Below are positions 11,630-22,796 of a DNA stretch of 64,000 bases, piece after piece. Origin of the DNA: Plasmodium coatneyi. Taxonomy: Eukaryota; Apicomplexa; Aconoidasida; Haemosporida; Plasmodiidae. The notes beneath the pieces were generated by a model, which worked only from the letters and a program-made list of their open reading frames with translations, made no database searches and was not told the DNA's origin. The position numbers and the translations under genes are program-made. Position 1 is the stretch's first letter; each line of letters begins with the position of its first letter. The stretch lies in NCBI RefSeq assembly GCF_001680005.1, contig NC_033559.1:1736001-1800000 (forward strand). The letters run 5' to 3'.

Positions 11630-12622
11630 ATGGACAACCTACCATGGGTGGAGAAATACAGGCCGAAGAAGCTGGACGACATTGTGCATCAGACGAACGC
11701 GGTGTCCATGCTGAAGGAGGTGGTGCGGACGAAGAACATGCCGCATTTGATCTTCCACGGGCCCCCAGGCACAGGAAAAACCTCGGCTATCAACGCTTTA
11801 GCGCATGAATTATTTGGAAGGGACAACATAAGCGAACGTGTGCTGGAGTTAAACGCGTCAGATGACCGAGGGATAAATGTGGTGAGGGAAAAAATAAAAG
11901 CGTACACAAGAATAAGTATAAGTAAAAATAAAATAAACAGCGAGACCAATGAAACCTTGCCACCATGGAAGTTAGTCGTTTTGGATGAAGCAGACATGAT
12001 GACAGAGGATGCACAATCAGCCTTGAGAAGAATAATAGAAATATATTCCAACGTAACAAGGTTTATATTGATATGTAATTATATTCACAAAATTTCTGAC
12101 CCGATATATAGTAGGTGTTCCTGCTACAGATTTCAAGGCATTCCAATTGATGTAAAGAAAGAGAAGTTACTTTATATATGTAAAAGTGAAGGGATTAACA
12201 TTTTAGACGATGCTTTGGATAAAATTATCGAGACAACTCAAGGGGATCTGAGAAGAGCAGTGTCCATTTTGCAACTCTGTTCATGTATTGACCCTATGAT
12301 AACACTGGAATCTGTGTTGGATGTGTCCGGTTTGCCAGCAGATGATATTATTTCTAAAATTATTGATGCGTGCAAAATGAAGGACTTGAAAAATGTCGAG
12401 AAGGCTGTGCAGGACGTCATTGAGGATGGGTACGACGTTGCGTACATTTTTAAATCGCTTAACAATTACTTTGTTATGAATACAGAGTACCAGGATTCTG
12501 TGAAGAGCCAAATTCTGTTGGAGCTGTCCAGGAACGATTATCGCCTGCACAGCGGCGCCACGAAGTACATCCAGCTGATGAGCTTCGCTTCGTCTGTGCA
12601 TTCGCTGTTGAACGCGGCGTAG
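11630..12622 (+). CDS. RFC2: Replication factor C small subunit (clamp-loader AAA+ ATPase)
   Basis: A 330-residue AAA+ protein, one of the four small subunits of the RFC pentamer that loads PCNA on DNA during replication and repair. The RFC start NLPWVEKYRPKKLDDI is intact. Walker A is GPPGTGKT (residues 44-51), Walker B is LDEAD (118-122), and the arginine-finger motif SRC is at 161-163 after RFILICNY. The C-terminal collar domain is complete. The open frame extends 31 codons upstream, but those residues come from a pyrimidine-rich leader (FIYLFVYLFFCF). I therefore chose the second ATG at 11630, which gives the usual family length. Subunit identity follows the name I recall for the Plasmodium orthologue; yeast Rfc2 is the closest match I can remember. 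Confidence 0.93.
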   Translation: MDNLPWVEKYRPKKLDDIVHQTNAVSMLKEVVRTKNMPHLIFHGPPGTGKTSAINALAHELFGRDNISERVLELNASDDRGINVVREKIKAYTRISISKNKINSETNETLPPWKLVVLDEADMMTEDAQSALRRIIEIYSNVTRFILICNYIHKISDPIYSRCSCYRFQGIPIDVKKEKLLYICKSEGINILDDALDKIIETTQGDLRRAVSILQLCSCIDPMITLESVLDVSGLPADDIISKIIDACKMKDLKNVEKAVQDVIEDGYDVAYIFKSLNNYFVMNTEYQDSVKSQILLELSRNDYRLHSGATKYIQLMSFASSVHSLLNAA

Positions 12623-13235
12623 CGGGGTGGACCGAACGAAGTGAATGTCCCTGTACGTGTAGTCGACCGCAGGAGGAGAGCGTGAGGCGATTCTTGTGCT
12701 ATCCCCTTTTGGGCGCTCACCATCGGGCTTAATTTCTTCGTTCACTTTGCTGCCTAGTACCTCCTTCATGGCGCTTTTTTTTTTTTTTTTTTTATGTCCA
12801 AATTTTTTAATCTCACTCACCTGACCGATGGCCGCTGTCCATTTAACATTCTCCTGTTAGGCTAATTAAAGAGGTTTTTTTTTTTCCCTTTTTTCTCGCA
12901 AAAAGGGGGATACTCCCCGGTGCACGTAAACGATATAGCAAACCTGTCTATGTGTGTCTGTTAAGACGAGGTGCGATAAACGTGTAAACTCCGGGGGGAT
13001 AAACCACATGAATGTATCTTTTTTTTTGGCCCGAAAGGGGGCTGAGGGTGCGAACTACTGGTGGCCATCCGTGTGAACATATGGACAATTTGCATGGCGT
13101 AATAATGGGTCAATTCCTGATGAGGTAATTACGCCCATAGGGGGTGGAAAAAAAAGGCAAAAAGGGAGGGCTTAACTGTGCGGTAACTACAGGATAAAGA
13201 TAACTATGTGGTGTACAGACACTCATCGCTCGACA

Positions 13236-13272
<37 letters not shown>

Positions 13273-13355
13273 GATGAGAAAGCTAGTCGGGTTAACTAAC
13301 AAGTGTGTATTTCGGAAGAGCAAGCCAGCCCACGGGAGCACCGCAAACACTGAAG
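12623..13355. other. Intergenic, no gene seen
   Basis: The gap between RFC2 and the next plus-strand gene. It contains T17 near 12776 and T30 near 13239. Part of the last 80 bases may be leader or first exon of the downstream gene, whose start is uncertain. Confidence 0.55.
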
Positions 13356-14870
13356 ATGTTGCAAGGTCTTCGTGGGGGACGAAGCTGCCCCCAAGTGAAG
13401 GGCACCCACGAGGAAGGGGAGGAACACTACAGGTATGAATCCTTAGCGGAGGGACAAAACGAGGGCGATCAGATGATGGAACGATGCCCTTTGGAAGGTG
13501 TTTATGCTGAGTGGTTAAGTGAAGAATTAAGGAGAAGCTACTCTGACGAGATGATGACCCACGAGGGGAACAACTATACGAAGGGGGGTACCTTTGGGGA
13601 GAATAACCAAACGACCGTAACGCATTATGCGTGTGAACAGGTGTGGACGAAAAACGAACTAAGGAAGGAACAAACGAAGGTGACCCTCTTCAGCGTGAAC
13701 AGGTGTTTCAAATTACTTAACGACGGGGTGTTTCTGCTAAAGATGGCCTGTCAATGTCAACTGGGTAGACAGACGGAATGGAAAAATGTACCCCGTGGGA
13801 CACTTCACACAGTGGCATTTATTTGGCTGCTCTGTTTTCATATCACTTCCCATTGTACTTTTCACCTTCGGAAGTATTTCATTGTAAATGTTATTCCAGA
13901 GGAGCATCACGACTTGTTTAGTCTGTTTGGCGTGTTTAAGAAGGTCATATGTTTTCGGGGGGATGAAATGCCCATTTTGTGTTTCTTCAGCAGGATGGAA
14001 AAAACCTATATGTTTGTGAATAAATTTTTGGAGGACATTCCTCAGTTTGTTTTGTATCTTATCTGCGTTTGGATGAAGGGGGGAGATGATATATTCGTTT
14101 TCCTTTTTTTTCTATTTTACTGGATCCTTTATGTTGTGCTAAGTGTGGTATATCAAGGGCTGCGTTACCCGCTAGTTGGGGCGATGGTGCGTTTGTTTGT
14201 TTCGGCATCCCTGGCGGAGTGAGTAAATCCGTGCGGCACTTCACTGTTGCGTTGTGTTATGCATTTTTCCGTTGATTTACGCACCTTTTTTTTTTTCTTT
14301 TCTGTACCTACACCAATGGTTCCTCCCTTGTCACCCCCCCGTAGGGACGTCTTCATCGAGTGTGACGCGGCGCCAACGAATAAGTTTTTCTGTCTCTACG
14401 TTGGGGCCGGTAGGGCACACACGCAGCGTGATGCACTGCTCTTCCTTCATTTGTCCTGCTTGATTTGTTCCTACGGTGTCCATTGTTCCATTGTTCCATT
14501 GTTCCATTGTTCCATTTTTCCATTTTTATATTTACCCCCCTTTTTTAGTTTTTTCTGTGTGGTCGTTTGTCGCCTTGGCAACGGTGCCCCTCGTGGGTGC
14601 CCCCTGGACTGCACGTAATGGCAAACCGGAAGGGAATTCCCTCCCATTGTGGAAGAGAAAACTGTGCAAATAACCACGACCGTTACAATGTTCTATGCTT
14701 CTCCTCTCCCTTTCACCACCCCCTTCGCAGTTATCTACGTCCAATTCGTGGCATTGTTGCTTGTCTCGATGACCTTCCTTTTGTCCTTCCTGTATTTCCA
14801 CTTTGGCCCGAAGCAAAGATTTTACCTAAACCCTTACTACTGCCTAGGGGGGGATGTGGAGTGGCAATAA
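13356..14870 (+). CDS. Multi-span membrane protein of unknown function, three exons
   Basis: Exons 13356-14218, 14345-14409 and 14731-14870 join in phase to give 355 residues. The first third is hydrophilic and acidic. Membrane segments follow at TVAFIWLLCFHITSHCTF, in the segment FLEDIPQFVLYLICVW, in FVFLFFLFYWILYVVLSVVY, and at the C-terminus as VQFVALLLVSMTFLLSFLYF. The EDIPQ motif at the start of one span recalls XK-related membrane proteins and similar multi-span families, but this alone is weak. The start is uncertain: the open frame runs further upstream without an ATG, so an upstream first exon is possible. The two small downstream exons were found by phase: both donors are GT, both acceptors follow pyrimidine tracts, and together they restore a final membrane helix. 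Confidence 0.65.
14478..14524. repeat. Short tandem repeat, unit about 8 bases (CATTGTTC)
   Basis: Five to six imperfect copies of CATTGTTC lie in intron 2 of the multi-span membrane protein gene. They end in a T-rich stretch. It is non-coding and likely length-polymorphic. Confidence 0.8.
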
Positions 14871-15519
14871 CTGAGTGAGAAGTCGACCTATGCGACTTTT
14901 CCCCTTTTTTCTTCGTCGGACATTCTAATCCGATAAGGAGGAGGTGCTGCAAAGGTTTCTCTGTTGGGAGATAGTGCCGGGAGAAGCTTAAACTGCGTGT
15001 CCCCTCGTGACAGTTGCACTTTTCTTTTCTTCCCTGGATGCGTGTTATCCTTTGTAGGAATGGTCGAATCCCCTACATCAGGGGAGTCACAATTTTTTTT
15101 TTTTGAATTTTTTTTTGCGTTTCTTTCAAATGGGTTATATACACACAAAAAAAAAGGGAAAACGTGCGGGCGTCGGGCAATGCATCATGTGAGTGGGGGG
15201 AATGGGAACCCACATGAGGACGCATAATCGTAATTGTATATATGCCCATGTGCAGGCATGCACACCGGCATGCGTGCATCTACAACGGATAATAACTGAC
15301 GGGAAGGCATATTAGGGTGAGACGCTCAGACGGGATAGAACCCCACCCCCCTGACTCCTTTTACCTCCCTACACAAGAAACGACACGATATAGATTCACA
15401 CATATTCACTGCTCTACGTGGGTGTGAAAGAATTAAAAATAAACAAAAAATTCGGACGGCTGATTTGTGTAGAGGAGTTGCAGTCCCCACGGAGGGTGGT
15501 GGTGGTGGTACCTAACTTT
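14871..15519. other. Intergenic between convergent genes
   Basis: 3' regions of the membrane-protein gene and of the low-complexity gene. It contains T-rich tracts near 15092 and a cluster of GCATGC/TGCATG-like sequence at about 15254-15282. No gene is seen. Confidence 0.55.
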
Positions 15520-18500
15520 TTAATACAAAGAAGGGAAGTCTACATCGTACCTCTTCGTGTTTTCTAAAGTGTTGTTCCCCCTGTCGAATCTCCTTTCGTA
15601 TAGGGTTATATCCCTGCAGTATTCTAGTTCGTCTATGGCAAGGAGGGGGTCTTTGTACTTTTGCAGGAAAGTGGTACTTGGCATTGGTCCGTTGGTCGGA
15701 GTGGTGGTGACGGTGGTGATCGGTGGCCCAATGGATGATCCCATCGTGGTAACCGTCCCCTTTGCCATATCACCCTGCGCATTTTTTTTTTTCTTCCTTT
15801 TGGCATTCCTTTTCTTCTTTCCCTTCGGTTCTGCGTTATCGGTCATGTCGTCTAGGTTTGGAGGGGGTCCATTCTTACCTCCCTCATTTGAGCAGGTTAC
15901 ATTGATATGTGTGTCTTTACTGTCATTCGTGGTGGTTTTTGCACCTCCTAATTGGTTATCCCTTCCGGGTCGTGAATCATTGTAGTGGGGTGGCGGTGGG
16001 GGAAGTCCCTGTGCCTCATTTGGCACATTTACCTGAACGGGGCATGCGTTTTTTTGTTCTCTCTTGGAATTAGTTTGTTCACCCAGAGCGCCTTCTTCAT
16101 TTGTGTGTTGTTCTAATTGTTCCTCGGGGGTGACCGCTGATTGATCAGTGCAATAAGATTGCTGGTTCATGGGGTGGGTCTCCCCCTTGGCGTTAAATGG
16201 GGGAGCACCTGGTTGTATTCGCCTTCCTTTCGCACTTTCTACATGGTCAGTCGTCTTTTGGTTTATATTTCCCAAGGGGTGCATATCATTGGTGAGGAAA
16301 TTCAACGGGGGGGTGTTCACCAAGTTGGTGTTCTTCATTGTGCATGCATTTGCACTGGCACTGGAACTGACATTGTCACCCCTGATGTTTTCCTTTTTCT
16401 TCCTCCGAGAAGTGGATCCCCCACTGACGACAGTTGCAGAGTTGTGTATGTTTTCCATCCCCCCGTGAAGGAAGTCCATCTGCCTTGGCACCTCAGCAGA
16501 GATGACATTGTGATGAATTCCATTTGCCCCTTTCTTCCTCGTGCTATTATTGATCCGTTTATCCATTGGTGGTTTATTTTTTTTGCAAACGTCTTGGTTC
16601 ATATTCTTACTTAAGGAAGTAAAGTGATTTCCTTTGAACGTTGTCCTGCCTACGTTAGGAAGTTTAATTTGGCTAGCTATTTGGCTAAACGAATCTACGT
16701 GTGTGATGTTCGTGAGGCTGTTCTGTTTTGGGTGGTTCATCAGTGCAGTGCCTTGCATGGGGTCACTTGGGGGGATTCCACTCTGCAACCCACAGGCATA
16801 CAAACCGTTGTTATGCCCATCGTTGTTGTAGGTACCCGTGGTATACACTCCGTCCATATACGTTCCACTGTTGTAACGGCCACTGTTCAGTTCGTATTGG
16901 TTCATACCTACTAGATTGTCCTTGCCTACATCACCCTTGGTGCAATTATCTGCCATTTGCGCTTTTCCACGATTGGGGAGGTTACGCCTGCCGGGTAGGA
17001 AGTTGATATTCTTATAATGGGGGTAACAGTTCGCGTTCGATTCGGTGGGGAAGGGGAAGGGAGAACCCGTTTTGGAAAAGCTCGACTGGTTCTGCATATC
17101 GTACATATAACTTGCGTAAACTGTTTGACTGGTGGGGAAGAAGCTCGGTGGTGGTGGAGGCACATCGTTTGCCGCATTCATCCTGCTTAAGTGCATACCA
17201 TTATGTGTGTAAAGGTGGCCGTCATGGTTACTAGGGGGGAGGTTACAAAAGTTTGTTCCGTACAGTCCACTCATCGCACAGGAGTAGACATTGCTAATTG
17301 CTGTATCGTAAGTGCTGTTCATCATTGCGCCGTAAGGGTTGTTAGCCGGTGCGCCATAGGGACTTCCTACCGGCATGGCGAAATGGCTAGCTGTGTTAGC
17401 ATCCTGCATACCGTTAGAACAGTCCTTGAACATGCAGTCATCAGGGAGTTTTAAGCTATTTTTCTTTTTATTAAAGTTGGAAAAAATCCTCGCTCGTATT
17501 TTTCTATATTCCTTTTCTCTCTGCTCGAGTGTCTTCTGAGATGTGTCTTGGTGCCAATTCTTCCCTCCAGTAGGGGTACTTCCTATGGGATAATTTCCGC
17601 CCCCTGTGTATTTCTCATACTTCATTTCGTTCCTCTTAAGGAGGGTTATTTTTTTCTTAGGCCATCCGTCTGGTGGGTTTTTCCTGTTGTGGTTAGCATT
17701 GGTTGGTGTGTCCTCGTTGGTTGGCATATCCACGCTTGTTGGGTCCTTTCCCCGTTGTGTATCCCCCCGGAGTGAGTCACTTCCATTGGGGTTATCGTCT
17801 TTGGTTGGCGTATTCCGGTTGGACGGATCGTCCACCTCGTGCCAGGAGTCGTACTGGAGGCTACTTTCGCCTTTGGCCTGTTCCTTCATACTTTCATTCG
17901 TGGGGGCATTTCTAACCCCATGAGGGGTGTTGCCTTTTTTTTTTTTTTTCTTCCTTTTTTTTTTTTTTTTTTCGTTGGGAAAATTTTGAGAATCGCTTGC
18001 TGGGCGTCCCAATTGGGGTTCTTCCTCGTCGGTGACGGGATTGTCATCTTTTTCGACCACGTCATCATTGGTCTTGGTTTCGTTCACCCCCGTTTCGTTG
18101 GCCTTGCCTTCATGGGTCACCCTTTCGGCGTACGTTTTGGTGGAGGAGATTGTGGAGGTCATCTTCTCGTTAGGGGGTTGACTCTTCCTTTTCTCACCTG
18201 CGTTGGTGGGACTAGTTCCCTTCCCGTGGGTTTCACTGGGTGCTTCTACTACCTTCGGATTGGTGTCAGTTTTAGAGGGGAGTTCTACTACGAATTGATC
18301 GTACGTGTTCGTCCCCTCCTCATGGACCATGGTTACGTTACTCCTTTCGTTTGAAAAATTACTCGTGGCAAATGCAAGGGTGCCATTTTTATGTTGCCTA
18401 ATTGAGTTCCTTTGAGTTGTATCCTCTGGTTGTGTTTCACTCTTCTCATTGATTGCGTCTTTCGAAGAGGGGCAGGACGTATCCATGTGGCTTGTATCGG

Positions 18501-18564
18501 GTCCCGAGATCTTCCCACTTTGGCTCATCATGCTGTGACTTGGTGTGTGGAATCGCTTTTTCAC
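15520..18564 (-). CDS. Large low-complexity basic protein, conserved in Plasmodium only as far as can be seen
   Basis: A 1,014-residue single-exon protein. It has no signal peptide, no membrane span and no catalytic motif. It is rich in N, T, K, S and G, with a lysine block near residue 200-215 (KKKKKRKKKKKKG), tyrosine/asparagine/glycine-rich imperfect repeats in the middle (NPYGAMMNSTYDTAISNVY), two PPPPP runs, and a second lysine block near residue 945. The last 50 residues (LLAIDELEYCRDITLYERRFDRGN) are the most complex and may be the conserved core. The composition suggests a disordered, possibly RNA-binding or nucleolar protein; that is inference. The initiating ATG has further in-frame ATGs after it (residues 12 and 13). 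Confidence 0.8.
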   Translation of the reverse strand: MKKRFHTPSHSMMSQSGKISGPDTSHMDTSCPSSKDAINEKSETQPEDTTQRNSIRQHKNGTLAFATSNFSNERSNVTMVHEEGTNTYDQFVVELPSKTDTNPKVVEAPSETHGKGTSPTNAGEKRKSQPPNEKMTSTISSTKTYAERVTHEGKANETGVNETKTNDDVVEKDDNPVTDEEEPQLGRPASDSQNFPNEKKKKKRKKKKKKGNTPHGVRNAPTNESMKEQAKGESSLQYDSWHEVDDPSNRNTPTKDDNPNGSDSLRGDTQRGKDPTSVDMPTNEDTPTNANHNRKNPPDGWPKKKITLLKRNEMKYEKYTGGGNYPIGSTPTGGKNWHQDTSQKTLEQREKEYRKIRARIFSNFNKKKNSLKLPDDCMFKDCSNGMQDANTASHFAMPVGSPYGAPANNPYGAMMNSTYDTAISNVYSCAMSGLYGTNFCNLPPSNHDGHLYTHNGMHLSRMNAANDVPPPPPSFFPTSQTVYASYMYDMQNQSSFSKTGSPFPFPTESNANCYPHYKNINFLPGRRNLPNRGKAQMADNCTKGDVGKDNLVGMNQYELNSGRYNSGTYMDGVYTTGTYNNDGHNNGLYACGLQSGIPPSDPMQGTALMNHPKQNSLTNITHVDSFSQIASQIKLPNVGRTTFKGNHFTSLSKNMNQDVCKKNKPPMDKRINNSTRKKGANGIHHNVISAEVPRQMDFLHGGMENIHNSATVVSGGSTSRRKKKENIRGDNVSSSASANACTMKNTNLVNTPPLNFLTNDMHPLGNINQKTTDHVESAKGRRIQPGAPPFNAKGETHPMNQQSYCTDQSAVTPEEQLEQHTNEEGALGEQTNSKREQKNACPVQVNVPNEAQGLPPPPPHYNDSRPGRDNQLGGAKTTTNDSKDTHINVTCSNEGGKNGPPPNLDDMTDNAEPKGKKKRNAKRKKKKNAQGDMAKGTVTTMGSSIGPPITTVTTTPTNGPMPSTTFLQKYKDPLLAIDELEYCRDITLYERRFDRGNNTLENTKRYDVDFPSLY

Positions 18565-20308
18565 GTGTGTCTTTGTGTGTATTTATGTGTTGGTGAGGGG
18601 TCTATACTGACCAGCAAGCCCGTGGCAGGCACAGGTTCGTTTTGTCCTTTATTCTTAATGCTTTAAAAACAATTTGGGGGGGTCGCAGCGTGGGACGGCG
18701 CTGAGCGGGAAGCCTTCAGGGGGATACTCCTGCTGACCACTTTCTGTGGGTTATTTTCAAAATGGTGGTGACTTTTTAAATAAACCCGTGTTGCGTATCT
18801 GATTGTCTAATTTCGGCAATCTGTGAGGATCCACTTACTTATTTCTCCCCCGTTTTTACCCTCTTCAAAGTGTGCGTTGGATGGCAACCACAGCGACGTT
18901 CATGTTCGTTCGTTTGTCCCTGCTTCGGTGGGTAACTCCCCGGTTGGTGATACGAGCAGGGTTATGAAAGAGGTTGCGTTTTAAATGGATTTTGCTTGGG
19001 GTATTCTCAGCTGGCTGGGCGGCAAATGGGAGATCTGCAAAGTGCATCAGGTCGGGCGTGAGCCCTGCACGATTGTGTTGACGTTGACTATACTTTGGAG
19101 TTTATTTTTATTTTTCTCTTCTACTTCTTCTGTTCCTTCCTCTAGCAGACGCGACGTTATAGGATTGGTAAAACATTGGACGTGGTCATTTCCCGTCCGA
19201 GCGGTATTGTAAAGGTTACGGAGAGCGAACAATATGTCTGGTGTGCGGTTTTTGTAGGTCCCCCGTTTTTTTTTTTTTTTTCCGATCGGTCAGTGGATGT
19301 GTAACTGTTCCGTGAGGGGAAGGAGGAAGTGGGGTGTATCTCTATACATATTATTTAAAGTACGCCAGCACGTATGTCCCTCGTCCTGGCCCCTCACTTT
19401 ACGCTATGAAGGAGGGGAAGAATTAAACCGACGGTGTGCTGATCGGAAGTTTGTTGAGCGGATGAAAATTATTTCACGGCAGTGATGTGCTGGTTATCCA
19501 ACTACGGCCCAGTGTGTCACTGCAATTTTGGAGCAATCTTGATGGGGGAAAAAACCCGCTCGGGAAGCATTTTCACGATGCCTTACCTCTTCAACACACA
19601 AAAATGAACATTAAAAGGGGAAAGAAAAAATGCACAAAAAAAAAAAGATATTTACATAAAAAAAAAAGTGAAATGCTTAAATCGTAGCACTTTACCCAGT
19701 TGGAAAAAAAAAAAAAAAAAAAATCCAAAATGAGTTAACAATTGGGAAAGGAGTAGCCATAAAAAGAAGATTAAAAAAGGGAGGCAAAATGGCAAGTGCC
19801 CTTCAATCCCAGTAGGGAAAAAAAAAGGCGCACCATCCAAGTAGCACCTGCGTATATAAGCACACCTTTTCTTCTCATCCAGTTGAGTGCGGGTACGCAT
19901 CCCAAGGCGTATGATATGTTGGCGTACTTTTTTTTTTTTTTTTTTTAACCTTATTCGGAGGGGGAAGAAAAAACCCAAATAATTTGTGAACACTGAAGAT
20001 GGTCTGCAACCATTACATGCCTCAGTGAAAGCAGAGTTCAGTATTCCCTTCCAAGGGAGAAAAGCAACGATGGACGTAAAGGACGGGACAACCCTATGTA
20101 TGTCATGGGGGACATAACCAGCGGTCAGAAAGGAGAAACTGCCCCTTTTGCTTCCCCCACCGTATACGTATCATGCGTGACGTGTTTCCCCCTCTGTTCG
20201 CGCTCCATCATACACAGTACTACATGTGTGGGTACACATCCGATGGGGAGGTAAAATGAAAGGTGAGAATCTACCGGCCTCAACCTGGGAAATGTCCACA
20301 CGTTGCGA

Positions 20309-20341
<33 letters not shown>

Positions 20342-20536
20342 CTCCAAAACGTGAGAACATATACACGCATGGGTGCCTTTACACAAATACGTTTAACAGT
20401 ACTAACAATTTTAACAGTTAAGGAATCTGCTACCCACCAAACGGACGTTACAAACATGACAAAATTGCTGAATAAGTTTGTGCACCTTCCAACGGAGCGC
20501 AGGCCGACGGGGCTGTCCCCCTCGTCAATGCAGGCA
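18565..20536. other. Intergenic, about 2 kb, no gene seen
   Basis: The gap between the start of the low-complexity gene and the 3' end of the SpoU-like gene, both minus strand. It contains T17 near 19266, A21 near 19705, T22 near 19928 and A29 near 20310. ORFs are short and composed largely of translated homopolymer. Confidence 0.55.
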
Positions 20537-22075
20537 CTACGACAAATGAGAGGTAAAGTGATGCAGTAGGATGGAGCAGGCATTATTTACGTTGAGACTG
20601 TCTAAGGTAAATTTTTCATTAGGGTTCAAGTCAGGTATAGGAGCTTCTTCCGTGCGGTGCCCATTTATGTATATACAGATGTCCGATCTTTCCAGTATCT
20701 CCTTGCTCAGTCCTTTGGTCTCATTTCCTAGGATTATAAAAATCTTCTCGTTTGGGGTCAGCTTCACGTTTGCTAATTGTTCGAGGCGGTTGTTCGGGAT
20801 GGTGTCGTTTGGGCGGCAACCTTGCGTGGGGTTAAGGGGGGAGCAGTGTTATTACGCGGTGTGTAGCAATGTGTATTGTGAAACAACCAAATGAATGTGA
20901 GCGAAACTCCGGGGGGAAGGCCCCTCCAGGAACAATCCGTATGCAATCTTACAGGTGGAAAGTATTTTAAATCCGCAGCTTTTTAAGTCGTCCATAAAGG
21001 TGAGCTGAAGGGGGGAATAATATTAAGTGATGAGTTAAATAGTACCGTCTTTTCCCCCTGGGTAAGTCTACCCTTCTGTGGGAGTCTCTTCCCAGGGGAT
21101 GCATGTATTATTGGATTCCCCCTCTACACGGGAAAGGCGCAACAACGTGTAAGTTGTCCTTCGATGGGCCATTCGAACCATGTTATTCACGTGAAAGAAG
21201 TCCAAAAACTCAGAGGCGCCAACACTGGAATGGAGCACAGGAGTGTCAATCTTCATTCCGTGTAGCCTTTCTTCCAATTTTTTTTTTTTTTTTTTTTTTT
21301 TCTTTAAAAATATGGAGTCCCCCCCGAAGAAGAAAATGGATCTGCAGATATTCCCGATATTCATATTATCGTACACATCGTGGAGGCAGATGTAAATGTT
21401 TGTCTGCTTCTGCTTCTGCTTCTCCTTATGTGGGTAGTCTTTGAGGAATTGTTTGGCCTTTTTCATGGTACGGTAGGTGGTTTGCATGATGATATCGTTG
21501 TGTGGGAAGCCGCCCACCAGGTCGTCCATCTTCCTCTTGCTAGTTGTCTTTATTGGGATGTTCCGTTTTTTTAGCGTGTCGAATATGTACTGGTACGCCT
21601 CCTTGCGCGTTTTTTTGTTCAGCCGGATTTTCTCGTTCACCTGCGGGGTAAAGTGGTGGAGTGGAGTATTCAGCATGACGTGCGCAGACATGGGTGAGGA
21701 CCTCAGACGGGGCAGCTTCTCTACCGCTGCGTCTTATACAGGCTTATGTAGCAGATGCTGCCCTACCAGGACGCTATGAATGGTCCGCTCATTCTTCACC
21801 AGGACGGACGACACTGAATTTACCCCGTACACATAATCTATGTCATTCTCTGCCTGAGCATCCAAGAATTTATTTCTTTTTATATTTACTGATGGGGTGT
21901 CTGATTTGTCGTTACGGTGAGGGGAGGAGAGCGAGTAGATCGTCTTGGGCCGCCCATTGACACGGCGTGGTTGAAAGTTAGGTTGATATTCTGGGAGGAC
22001 GCCAAATGGGGTAACTTCTACGCAACTCAGGAAGAGAAGCATCACGCAGCGGGCGTGCTTTGTCCGCATGGCCAC
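20537..22075 (-). CDS. SpoU/TrmH-type RNA 2'-O-methyltransferase, possibly organellar
   Basis: Exons 21740-22075, 21191-21640, 20953-21004 and 20537-20820 join in phase to 373 residues. This family (SPOUT knot fold) methylates ribose 2'-OH in rRNA or tRNA using AdoMet. All three SpoU motifs are present: motif 1 in exon 2 (NMNIGNICRSIFFFGG), motif 2 in exon 4 (IILGNETKGLSKEIL) and motif 3 near the end (SLNVNNACSILLHHF). YVYGVNSVSSVLVKNER in exon 1 resembles the N-terminal substrate-binding domain of RlmB. The N-terminus has a hydrophobic stretch (VMLLFLSCVEVTPFG) that could be a signal sequence leading to an apicoplast transit peptide. Motifs 2 and 3 are only reached by splicing, which supports the join. 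Exon 2 contains about 22 consecutive A residues coding for lysine. Confidence 0.85.
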
Positions 22076-22796
22076 ATTGCTAAAGGTGCGATGCGAAAGT
22101 GGAGCTCACTTGTTATGTTGTGCGGGGCGGCAGTTCGCCATTTCTACATTTGCACATCTACAAGTTGATTTATTCTTTTCTCACTCTTCTTCTTCTTCAC
22201 GTGGGTGAGCAATGAACAGGAGGAGAGTGAGCCAAGCGGGGAGTTAACTCCGACGGGGATACGCCACTTGGCGAGAAAAAAAAAAAAAAAAAAAAACTCA
22301 TACGGGTATACCTACGTATGTGCTTATGTATGCACTTATGCATTTATCTACATATGGCCTAGCCGTTGCAGTGCTATCAGCGCGCCGCTCCAGGTTGGCA
22401 ACATCTCGGCCAACCTGTCGTGTTGTTGGTGAAATTGATTGATCTTCATTTTTTTAACAAAAAAGTTGTGGGTGACACAAAAATGAAGAAAAAAAAAAAA
22501 AAGGGGGGGAACGTTAAAAAGGATTTTTTTCCCCCTTTTCAAACTCTAAATGGGGTTAATAAAAGAAGAAAAAGAAGATGATAAAGAAGGATAACACTGG
22601 CACAAATTGCAAATGGCGCATTTAGGCAATTCTTATGCATAGTTTACTGGGGAAAAATCATTTAGTGTGTTAATGCCCCTCTACACACAGGGAGGCTCCG
22701 TAGCATGTGAGCGGTACGAATGGGAACTGGGCTATGTGTCCCGACGAGCAGGTTCCACGTGAGGCACAGTGGCATTCGGCTGGACTGCAGGCCCCT
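22076..22796. other. Intergenic, no gene seen
   Basis: The promoter side of the SpoU-like gene and the 3' side of the helicase gene. It contains A21 near 22276 and a purine-rich tract at 22484-22590. No coding region is recognised. Confidence 0.55.
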
